This document shows, one piece after another, positions 27,990-35,831 of a DNA stretch of 64,000 nt. This stretch comes from Pseudomonas sp. 10S4 (GTDB lineage Bacteria > Pseudomonadota > Gammaproteobacteria > Pseudomonadales > Pseudomonadaceae). Each line of letters starts with the position of its first letter. The first letter of the stretch is position 1. Under the pieces are notes generated by a model. The model did no database searches and had not been told where the DNA came from. It saw only the letters and a program-made list of their open reading frames with translations. The stretch is from NCBI RefSeq assembly GCF_034344865.1, contig NZ_CP133774.1, positions 3,100,001-3,164,000 on the forward strand. The letters run 5' to 3'. The position numbers were made by a program, and so were the translations under genes.

Positions 27990-29476
27990 TCAGAGATGCT
28001 GGCCGTGGCGGGCCATGATGTGCCGCACCACGCTGTAGTCCTGAAGCGAATCGCTGGATAAGTCTTTGCCGTAGCCCGAACGTTTCAGGCCGCCATGGGG
28101 CATTTCGCTGACCAGCATGAAATGGCTGTTGATCCAGGTGCAGCCGTACTGAAGGCGCGCCGCGACCTGCATGGCTTTGTCGAGGTTCTGGGTCCAGACC
28201 GAAGAGGCGAGGCCGTATTCCGAGTCGTTAGCCCAGTCCACGGCTTGTGCCAGTTCATCAAAACGGGTCACGGTGACCACCGGCCCGAACACTTCGCGCT
28301 GGACGATTTCATCGCTCTGTTTGCAGCCGGCCAGCAGCGTCGGCTGGTAATAGAAGCCGGCGCCGGAATGCACGGCCGCGCCAGTAACGCGTTCGATGTG
28401 CGGCTGGCCGAGGGCGCGCTCGACGAAACTGGCCACGCGGTCGCGCTGGCGGGTGCTGATCAGCGGGCCGATTTCATTGTCGGCGTCGCGTTTACCGGCG
28501 AAGCGCAGGCTGCTGACGGCTGCGCCAAGTTCGGCTACCAAGCGGTCATGAATCCCGGCTTGTGCATAAATCCGGCACGCGGCGGTGCAGTCCTGGCCGC
28601 CGTTGTAATAGCCGTAGGTGCGCACACCGTCGACTACCGCTTGAATGTCCGCGTCGTTGCAGACGATCACCGGGGCTTTTCCGCCGAGTTCGAGGTGCGT
28701 GCGTTTGAGGGTTTTCGCCGCGGCCTGGAGGATTTTTTGCCACGGTGACGATATCGCCGGTGCGCAGCCAGCCGCACTTTCGGGTGGCTGACCAAATGGC
28801 TGCCAACGCCTTCACCTCCACCGCAGATGATGTTGATCACCCCGCGCGGCAGGATTTCGGCCAGCGCTGGCGCCAGGGCGAGGATCGACAGCGGCGTATG
28901 TTCGGAGGGCTTGAATACCAGGGTGTTGCCGGCGGCCAGGGCCGGGGCGATTTTCCACGCGGCCATCATGATCGGGTAGTTCCACGGCGCGATGGACGCG
29001 ACGACCCCGATAGGATCGCGGCGGACCATGCTGGTGTAACCCGGCAGGTATTCGCCGCTGAGCTGACCGGTCTGGCAGCGCACGGCGCCAGCGAAGAAAC
29101 GGAACACATCGACTGTGGCGCTCAGGTCGTCCTGACGGGCCAAGTGCAACGGCTTGCCGCAGTTCAGGGATTCGAGGCGGGCGAGCAGGTCGGCGTTTTT
29201 TTCGATGGCGTTGGCGATGTCCAGCAACAGATTCGAACGTTGCTGCGGCGTGGTGCGCGACCAACTGGCGAAGGCGCGGTGGGCGGCGAGGATCGCAGCT
29301 TCGACTTGCTCGGTGCTGGCTTCGGCGATGTGGGTCAGTACTTCGCCGGTGGCCGGGTTGAGGATCGGTTCGACAAAGCCCTGGCCCGCGACCAATTCGC
29401 CATCGATCAACAACGCGGTGAACAACGGGGTCTGCGCGCCAGCCATTTTTCGGGTTCTCTTTTCTTGTGTGGCCAT
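27990..29476 (-). pseudogene. Second aldehyde dehydrogenase of the putrescine cluster (frameshifts)
   Basis: A homologue of patD (same block [22 protein letters not shown] and [11 protein letters not shown] with the nucleophile Cys). The N-terminal 230 residues (29476 to about 28770) and the last 226 (28670 to 27990) are in different frames. The break lies between 28733 and 28770, where the coding strand has AAAAAA before TCCTCCAG and lacks bases around GCGCACCGGCG; the region should read LTGDIVTGKKILQAAAKTLKR or similar. With repair it is a complete enzyme of about 490 residues. ATG at 29476 has GGGAG 5 nt upstream; ATG at 29446 is an alternative. Substrate is likely an aminoaldehyde. Confidence 0.85.
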
Positions 29477-29578
29477 GGTGCTCCCAGCGACTGGGGCACG
29501 GCCGTCTTATGTCGATGTCACAAGACTAGTGCGCGGGCCCGAGGTCGACAAATACTAAATACTGAAGGTGGCGTTCGA

Positions 29579-30493
29579 TTAAATAGATGGCTTGCGCCCG
29601 CCGTGGGGTTGTTCCCGGGCGACGGTCAGGAACGGGTCGACCAGCGCCGGCCGGGCGGTGCCGCGACGCCAGGCCAGGCCGACGTCGAGGGTCTGGCTGA
29701 GGTCGGCAATCGGCCGGGCTTCGATGATGTCGCCCTCCAGTGACCAGGGGCGGTAGGTCATGTCGGGCTGGATCGACACGCCCAGTCCCGCCGCCACCAG
29801 GCTTCGCACGGCTTCCGTCGACGCAGTTTTGAGGGTGATGCGCGGTTGCAGCGAGGCTGCTGACCACATGCGCTGGGCGTTGCGGTCCATTTCATCGACG
29901 TTCAACTGAATCAGCGGTTCGCGGGCCACGTCAGCGAGGTTGATGCTGTCGTGTTCCAGCAACGGATGCTGCGCCGGCAGCCACAAGCGGTGGGGCGAGT
30001 GGGTCAGCACTTCGGTCTGCAAGGCGTGGCGGTCTTCGAGATTGGAAAGGATCAGCACGCCGACATCAATCTCGCCGCTGACCAGCAAATGCTCGATGTA
30101 AGGGCGCTCATCCTCCATCACCCGAATCTCGACGTTGGGGTAGGCGCGCTGGAATCGGGTGAGCAGATCCGCCAGGTAATAACCGGCAACGAGGCTGGTC
30201 ACGCCGACGATCAACTGCCCGGCCACTTGGTCGGTGCTTTGCTGAAGGCTGCGCTTGGCGTTGTCCACGGTTGCCAGAATCAAGTGCGCCTGGCGCAGGA
30301 ATTGATGGCCCTGGTGGGTCAGGGTCATGCCCTTGGCGTGGCGGTTGAACAGGCTGACGCCGATTTCCTGCTCCAGTTGCTGGATCGCCAGAGTCAGGGT
30401 GGACTGGGAAATAAACGCGGTTTGCGCGGCGGCGGAGATCGAACCGGTCTCGGCCACAGCGATGAAATGACGGATCTGACGCAAAGTCATCAT
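29579..30493 (-). CDS. LysR-type regulator of the putrescine-type cluster
   Basis: A 304-residue LysR family protein. The N-terminal winged helix-turn-helix is MTLRQIRHFIAVAETGSISAA...QSTLTLAIQQLEQEIGVSLFNR; the effector-binding domain starts near residue 90 (GQLIVGVTSLVAGYYL). It lies upstream of and in the same direction as the second dehydrogenase, 102 nt apart, so it probably regulates this cluster. The start is MMTLRQ; either Met (30493 or 30490) is possible, and the long upstream frame to 30691 has no family match. Confidence 0.88.
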   Translation of the reverse strand: MMTLRQIRHFIAVAETGSISAAAQTAFISQSTLTLAIQQLEQEIGVSLFNRHAKGMTLTHQGHQFLRQAHLILATVDNAKRSLQQSTDQVAGQLIVGVTSLVAGYYLADLLTRFQRAYPNVEIRVMEDERPYIEHLLVSGEIDVGVLILSNLEDRHALQTEVLTHSPHRLWLPAQHPLLEHDSINLADVAREPLIQLNVDEMDRNAQRMWSAASLQPRITLKTASTEAVRSLVAAGLGVSIQPDMTYRPWSLEGDIIEARPIADLSQTLDVGLAWRRGTARPALVDPFLTVAREQPHGGRKPSI

Positions 30494-30691
30494 GGGAACA
30501 GTACCCGGTGGGCGGTTTTTATAGATTTGTTCGAGTGTATATCTTTTTAATCGATGGCCCAGCCTGACGCCTCGGCGAGTCGCAAGGGCCGAGCAACATC
30601 TGGAAGCACTCTCGCGGGCAGGCACCGGGCACTTTCGATCTAGGCTGAGGGCCTGAATTATCCGGTTATCCCGAATTCGTGGAGGCAGCAA

Positions 30692-31414
30692 ATGAACACC
30701 CGTGGATTGCTCGATCAGCTACTCAAATCCGGCCAGGACCTGTTGAAGGACAAGGCCGGCGGTCATCAGAACAAGTCATCCGGCGGTGGATTGGGTGGTT
30801 TGCTTGGCGGCAGCGGTGGCTCGGGCGGCCTCGGCAGCTTGCTCTCGGGGGCGGGGGGCGGTGCTTTGGCGGCCGGTGCAATGGGCCTGTTGCTCGGTAG
30901 CAAGAAGGGTCGCAGTGTCGGCGGCAAGGTCCTGACCTATGGCGGTCTCGCGGCGTTGGGCGTGATTGCCTACAAGGCTTTTGGCAACTGGCAAGCCCAG
31001 CAGGGCACGGCACCGAAGGCTGAGCCGCAAACCATCGACCGCTTGCCGGCGGCGCAGGTTGAACAACACAGCCAGGCGATTCTCAAGGCGCTGGTAGCCG
31101 CGGCCAAAGCCGATGGCCACGTCGATGAGCGTGAGCGCGCATTGATCGAAGGTGAATTCACCAAGCTCGATAACGACCAGGAACTGCAGCACTGGCTGCA
31201 CACCGAACTCAACAAGCCCCTCGACCCAAGCGACGTCGCCCGCGCCGCCAGCACTCCGGAAATGGCCGCCGAGATGTATATCGCCAGTGTGATGCTGGTG
31301 GATGAGGAGAGCTTCATGGAAAAGTCCTACCTCGATGAACTGGCACGGCAGTTGAAGCTGGAGCCGGGGTTGAAGGCTGAGCTGGAGAAACAGGTGCGCC
31401 AGGCTTCGATGTAA
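30692..31414 (+). CDS. DUF533 (YebE-like, TerB-fold) protein
   Basis: A 240-residue protein. Residues 30-75 are very Gly-rich with a hydrophobic stretch (GALAAGAMGLLLGS), and a membrane-type segment follows (VLTYGGLAALGVIAYKAF). The C-terminal half is a TerB-like helical domain (QAILKALVAAAKADGHVDERERALIEGEF). YebE homologues are inner-membrane proteins often induced by envelope stress, but no activity is known. It is divergent from the LysR gene, with about 200 nt between. Confidence 0.82.
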   Translation: MNTRGLLDQLLKSGQDLLKDKAGGHQNKSSGGGLGGLLGGSGGSGGLGSLLSGAGGGALAAGAMGLLLGSKKGRSVGGKVLTYGGLAALGVIAYKAFGNWQAQQGTAPKAEPQTIDRLPAAQVEQHSQAILKALVAAAKADGHVDERERALIEGEFTKLDNDQELQHWLHTELNKPLDPSDVARAASTPEMAAEMYIASVMLVDEESFMEKSYLDELARQLKLEPGLKAELEKQVRQASM

Positions 31415-31428
31415 GCCCCCAAACCGCC

Positions 31429-31519
31429 ATCGCGAGCAGGCTCGCTCCCACAGGGATTTGCTGCGTACACAGCCTCTGCGTACGACCCGATCAAATGTGG
31501 GAGCGAGCCTGCTCGCGAT
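31429..31519. repeat. Family A REP inverted pair (variant arms)
   Basis: ATCGCGAGCAGGCTCGCTCC...CACA and TGTGGGAGCGAGCCTGCTCG...CGAT, a variant of the family A arm. It lies downstream of the DUF533 gene and before wspA. The remaining 31520-31730 holds the presumed wsp promoter; no clear sigma factor site could be assigned. Confidence 0.8.
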
Positions 31520-31730
31520 AGCTTCTTCACATCACCTAATGACCAATCCACGGTCCATTTCTACCAAATCACCACTGGCAAGCCTCACCCCATCTGGCGG
31601 AAAGTCCCATTCCAGAGCCCGTCCCTGCTTTTTGCCATCGGGACGTGGGGCGGCGGGCATCCGTCTTATAAATGAAACACCGCCCTCAGCTATACTCCCC
31701 AGCATTTGAAAATGGCCCCGAGGACATACT

Positions 31731-33353
31731 GTGAAGAACTGGACGTTGCGCCAACGCATCTTGGCGAGCTTTGCGGTCATTATTGCCATCATGCTGCTGA
31801 TGGTCATGGTCTCGTTCTCCAGTCTGCTGAAGATTGAGTCCAGCGAGGAAACGGTCCGAACGGATGCAGCGCCGGGGGTGTATTACAGTTCGATGATTCG
31901 CAGCGCCTGGGTCGACAGCTACGTCCTGACCCAGCGGATCGTTGGCCTCTCTGAACATCGAGACATGACTGCCGCTGACCTGGAACTGTACAGGAGCTAC
32001 GAAGCGCGCCTCGAAGCGGAGATGGAAAACTATCGGAAAACCATCTTCGATGCCGGGGATCAGGCCGATTACGACGCATTCGAAGTTCGCCATAAAGCGT
32101 TCAATCAGGTGTTGAATAAAGTCGTCGATCTGTATCAGCACAAACAGTACGAACAGGCCCGCATTGCGCTGGAGCAGGAGTTGACACCCGCGTGGGGCGA
32201 TGGCCGCAAGCAGTTGAGTATTGTGATTGATCGCAATCGTGATCAGACCGCTGGCGCCACCGAGGCAATCCGCCAAGCGGTGACCGCGGCAAAAATCAGC
32301 ATGGGCCTCTCTTTGCTGGTCGCGATTCTCGCCGCCGGTCTCTGTGGCCTGCTACTGATGCGCGCGATCACGGCACCAATGAGCCGCATCGTGCAGATCC
32401 TCGAAATCATGCGTACCGGTGACCTCAGCAGCCGCCTGAACCTTGATCGCAAGGACGAGTTCGGCGCGGTGCAAACCGGCTTCAACGACATGATGACCGA
32501 TCTGACCTCGCTGGTGTCCCAGGCTCAGCGTTCGTCGGTGCAGGTCACCACCTCGGTCACTGAAATCGCCGCCACCTCCAAGCAACAACAAGCCACCGCC
32601 ACCGAAACTGCCGCCACCACCACTGAAATCGGTGCGACGTCCCGTGAAATCGCCGCCACGTCCCGTGACCTGGTGCGCACCATGACAGAAGTCTCCACGG
32701 CCGCCGATCAGGCCTCGGTGCTGGCCGGTTCCGGGCAGCAAGGCCTGGCGCGGATGGAAGACACCATGCACTCGGTGATGGGCGCGGCCGATCTGGTCAA
32801 CGCCAAACTGGCGATCCTCAACGAGAAGGCCGGCAACATCAACCAAGTGGTCGTGACCATCGTCAAGGTCGCTGACCAGACCAACCTGCTGTCGTTGAAC
32901 GCGGCCATCGAGGCCGAGAAGGCCGGTGAGTACGGTCGCGGTTTTGCCGTGGTCGCCACCGAAGTGCGACGTCTGGCGGACCAGACCGCCGTCGCCACGT
33001 ATGACATCGAGCAGATGGTCCGCGAGATTCAGTCGGCGGTGTCGGCCGGGGTTATGGGTATGGATAAGTTCTCCGAAGAAGTGCGTCGCGGCATGTCCGA
33101 AGTGCAGCAGGTCGGTGAGCAGCTGTCGCAGATCATCCATCAGGTTCAGGCGCTGGCGCCGCGAGTGTTGATGGTCAATGAAGGCATGCAGGCCCAGGCC
33201 ACCGGCGCCGAACAGATCAACCATGCGCTGGTGCAATTGGGCGATGCCAGCAGCCAGACCGTCGAGTCCTTGCGCCAGGCCAGTTTCGCCATTGACGAAC
33301 TGAGCCAGGTGGCCGTCGGGCTGCGTGGTGGCGTCTCGCGATTCAAAGTCTGA
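31731..33353 (+). CDS. wspA: WspA, surface-sensing methyl-accepting chemotaxis protein
   Basis: Receptor of the Wsp system, which senses growth on surfaces and drives WspR to make c-di-GMP. The 540-residue protein has two transmembrane helices (about 12-32 and 187-210) around a periplasmic four-helix (4HB-type) domain, then HAMP, then the signalling domain with the hairpin tip DQTNLLSLNAAIEAEKAGEYGRGFAVVATEVRRLAD, which is the most conserved part of MCPs. It begins the wspABCDEFR operon, and its stop overlaps the wspB start (TGATG). Confidence 0.96.
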   Translation: MKNWTLRQRILASFAVIIAIMLLMVMVSFSSLLKIESSEETVRTDAAPGVYYSSMIRSAWVDSYVLTQRIVGLSEHRDMTAADLELYRSYEARLEAEMENYRKTIFDAGDQADYDAFEVRHKAFNQVLNKVVDLYQHKQYEQARIALEQELTPAWGDGRKQLSIVIDRNRDQTAGATEAIRQAVTAAKISMGLSLLVAILAAGLCGLLLMRAITAPMSRIVQILEIMRTGDLSSRLNLDRKDEFGAVQTGFNDMMTDLTSLVSQAQRSSVQVTTSVTEIAATSKQQQATATETAATTTEIGATSREIAATSRDLVRTMTEVSTAADQASVLAGSGQQGLARMEDTMHSVMGAADLVNAKLAILNEKAGNINQVVVTIVKVADQTNLLSLNAAIEAEKAGEYGRGFAVVATEVRRLADQTAVATYDIEQMVREIQSAVSAGVMGMDKFSEEVRRGMSEVQQVGEQLSQIIHQVQALAPRVLMVNEGMQAQATGAEQINHALVQLGDASSQTVESLRQASFAIDELSQVAVGLRGGVSRFKV

Positions 33354-33883
33354 TGAGCGAACTCACGGCCAAACGCACTGCCGTGGCACCGGCCAGACAG
33401 GCGCTTTTCCTGGTGTTTCGCGTCGGTAACGAGCGTTACGCACTGCAAGCCATTGAGGTAGCCGAAGTGCTGCCGCGCCTGCCGTTGAAGCCGATTGCCC
33501 AGGCCCCGGCCTGGGTCGCCGGAGTATTCGCCTATCGCGGTGCAGTGGTGCCGGTGATCGACCTCAGTGCACTGACCTTCGGCCAACCGGCGCAGGCCCG
33601 CACCAGCACGCGGCTGGTGCTGGTGCACTACCGACCGGATGAAACCACGCCTGCGCGATTGCTCGGTCTGATCCTGGAACAGGCTACCGATACCGTGCGC
33701 TGCAACCCGGCGGATTTTCAGCCTTATGGCCTGGACAACCGCCAGGCGCCGTACCTCGGTCCGGTGCGCAAGGATGCTCAAGGCTTGCTGCAATGGGTCA
33801 GGGTTGCCGATCTGCTCGATGATCAAGTCCGGGCGCTGCTGTTTCCGTCGCAGCCTCTGGACCTCCTTGAGGAGCGGCCATGA
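33353..33883 (+). CDS. wspB: WspB, CheW-like adaptor
   Basis: A 176-residue CheW-domain protein (FRVGNERYALQAIEVAEVLPRLPLKP; GVFAYRGAVVPVIDLSA) that couples WspA to WspE. It starts at 33353, overlapping the wspA stop by one base, and its own stop overlaps wspC by 4 nt (ATGA), so the operon is tightly coupled. Confidence 0.94.
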   Translation: MSELTAKRTAVAPARQALFLVFRVGNERYALQAIEVAEVLPRLPLKPIAQAPAWVAGVFAYRGAVVPVIDLSALTFGQPAQARTSTRLVLVHYRPDETTPARLLGLILEQATDTVRCNPADFQPYGLDNRQAPYLGPVRKDAQGLLQWVRVADLLDDQVRALLFPSQPLDLLEERP

Positions 33884-35151
33884 GCAGCGATCAGCGGTTT
33901 TTCGATTTTCTCAAGGATCGCATCGGCCTCGATGTCGCCTCAGTGGGGCCGGCCATCATTGAGCGTGCCGTGCGTCAGCGCATGACGGCAGCCTATGCGC
34001 TGACGGCCGACGAGTACTGGCAGACTTTGCAAGGCTCGCGGGACGAGCAACAGGCGCTGATCGAAGGGGTGATCGTCCCGGAGACCTGGTTTTTCCGTTA
34101 CCCGGAATCCTTCGCCACCCTGGCGAAACTGGCGGCCAAACGTCTGGCCGACCTCAACAATATGCGCGCCCTGCGGATTCTCAGTCTGCCGTGCTCCACC
34201 GGCGAAGAGCCGTACTCGATTGCCATGGCGCTGCTGGATGCAGGCCTCAAACCTCATCAATTCAAGGTCGAAGGCATGGATGTCAGTCCGCTTTCGGTGG
34301 AGAAGGCCAAGCGCGCGTTGTATTTCAAGAACTCCTTTCGTGGTCAGGACATCGCGTATCGCGAGCGGCATTTCAGCGCCGAAGACGAAGGCTATCGACT
34401 CAGCGAGCGGGTGCTGGAACAAGTCCGCTTGCAGGTCGGCAATTTGCTCGATCCGGCCTTGCTGGCCAGCGAACCGCCCTATGATTTTGTGTTCTGTCGC
34501 AACCTGCTGATCTATTTCGACCAGCCGACCCAGCAACAAGTCTTCGAAGTGCTCAAACGCCTGACCCATGTGGACGGCGTGCTGTTTATCGGCCCGGCCG
34601 AAGGCAGCTTGCTCGGACGTTTCGGCATGCGCTCGATCGGCATCCCGCAGTCGTTTGCCTTCAGCCGCCAAAGCGCGCCGGAGCCCGAGCCTTTTCCGGC
34701 CTTCGCTCCAACTGCGCTGCCGGTGCGTCAACCGGTGCGCAGCGTGATCCCGCCACCAGTACGCAGCCGTCCGTTCGCTAATGTCGCACCGCTGCCCAAT
34801 ACCGTGAAAACGGCCAATCCCGACGCCGCGACGCTGCTGGCGAACATCGCCGCCCTGGCCAACGAAGGCAAAAGTGCCGAGGCCCGTGCCGCGTGTGAAA
34901 GTTATCTGCGCAGCCACGAACCGGTCGCCCAAGTATTTTATTGGCTGGGACTGCTCAGCGATGTTGCCGGCCGTGCGCTTGAAGCCCAGGGTTTCTATCG
35001 CAAGGCGTTGTACCTCGAACCGCAACACCCCGATGCCTTGATGCACCTGGCTGCCTTGCTGCAATCGCTGGGCGACACCGCGGGCGCCAGACGATTGCAG
35101 GAACGTGCCGCCCGCAGCGAGCGTGCCGCCGACAGTGAGCGTAAACGATGA
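33880..35151 (+). CDS. wspC: WspC, CheR-type methyltransferase with a TPR tail
   Basis: Methylates glutamates of WspA using SAM, keeping the receptor active. Of 423 residues, the first about 270 form the CheR domain (VPETWFFRYPESF, LSLPCSTGEEPYSIAMAL as the SAM loop, FCRNLLIYFD). A proline-rich linker follows (about 275-320), then a TPR-like C-terminus (FYWLGLLSDVAGRALEAQGFYRKALYLEPQHPDALMHLAALL). Confidence 0.94.
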   Translation: MSSDQRFFDFLKDRIGLDVASVGPAIIERAVRQRMTAAYALTADEYWQTLQGSRDEQQALIEGVIVPETWFFRYPESFATLAKLAAKRLADLNNMRALRILSLPCSTGEEPYSIAMALLDAGLKPHQFKVEGMDVSPLSVEKAKRALYFKNSFRGQDIAYRERHFSAEDEGYRLSERVLEQVRLQVGNLLDPALLASEPPYDFVFCRNLLIYFDQPTQQQVFEVLKRLTHVDGVLFIGPAEGSLLGRFGMRSIGIPQSFAFSRQSAPEPEPFPAFAPTALPVRQPVRSVIPPPVRSRPFANVAPLPNTVKTANPDAATLLANIAALANEGKSAEARAACESYLRSHEPVAQVFYWLGLLSDVAGRALEAQGFYRKALYLEPQHPDALMHLAALLQSLGDTAGARRLQERAARSERAADSERKR

Positions 35152-35831
35152 GCGTCTCCGACACCTTGAGCGTCACCCATGAAGATGCCCAGGCCATCGA
35201 CGACTGCTGGAACCGCATCGGTATCCACGGCGACAAGTCCTGCCCGCTGCTGAGCGAGCATATTCACTGTCGAAATTGCGCGGTGTATTCGGCCGCCGCC
35301 ACCCGCTTGCTCGACCGTTACGCCTTGCAGCAGGAAGATCGCGAGCAGGTGTTGACGGTGGTCGAAACCGACGTCAAAACCCGTTCGCTGCTGATGTTCC
35401 GCCTCGGCGAAGAATGGCTGGGCCTGGCCACTCGCAGTCTGGTTGAAGTGGCGCCGCTGCAAACCATTCACTCCTTGCCGCACCAGCGCTCCCGGGCTTT
35501 GCTCGGCGTGGCGAATGTGCGCGGGGCTTTGGTGGCGTGCCTGTCGCTGGTGGAATTGCTGGGGCTCGACGCCACCAACAATGTGTCTTCCGGTGCGCGG
35601 GTAATGCCGCGGATGTTGATCATCGCCGCCCGGGGTGGCCCGGTGGTGGTGCCGGTCGACGAAGTGGACGGGATTCACGCCATCGACGAACGCATCCTCG
35701 ATGCCGCGTCGCAATCCGGGACCCAGGCCAGCGCCAAGTACACCCGTGGCGTGTTGCAATTCAAAGGTCGCAGCCTGCGTTGGCTGGATGAAGAACAGCT
35801 GCTGTCCGCCGTGACCCGGAGCCTCACATGA
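35148..35831 (+). CDS. wspD: WspD, second CheW-like adaptor
   Basis: A 227-residue CheW-domain protein with an N-terminal extension holding several Cys (CPLLSEHIHCRNCAVY), then the CheW fold (FRLGEEWLGLATRSLVEVAP; GVANVRGALVACLSLVELLG). Overlaps wspC and wspE by 4 nt each. The Cys-rich extension could bind metal, but that is inference. Confidence 0.93.
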   Translation: MSVSDTLSVTHEDAQAIDDCWNRIGIHGDKSCPLLSEHIHCRNCAVYSAAATRLLDRYALQQEDREQVLTVVETDVKTRSLLMFRLGEEWLGLATRSLVEVAPLQTIHSLPHQRSRALLGVANVRGALVACLSLVELLGLDATNNVSSGARVMPRMLIIAARGGPVVVPVDEVDGIHAIDERILDAASQSGTQASAKYTRGVLQFKGRSLRWLDEEQLLSAVTRSLT

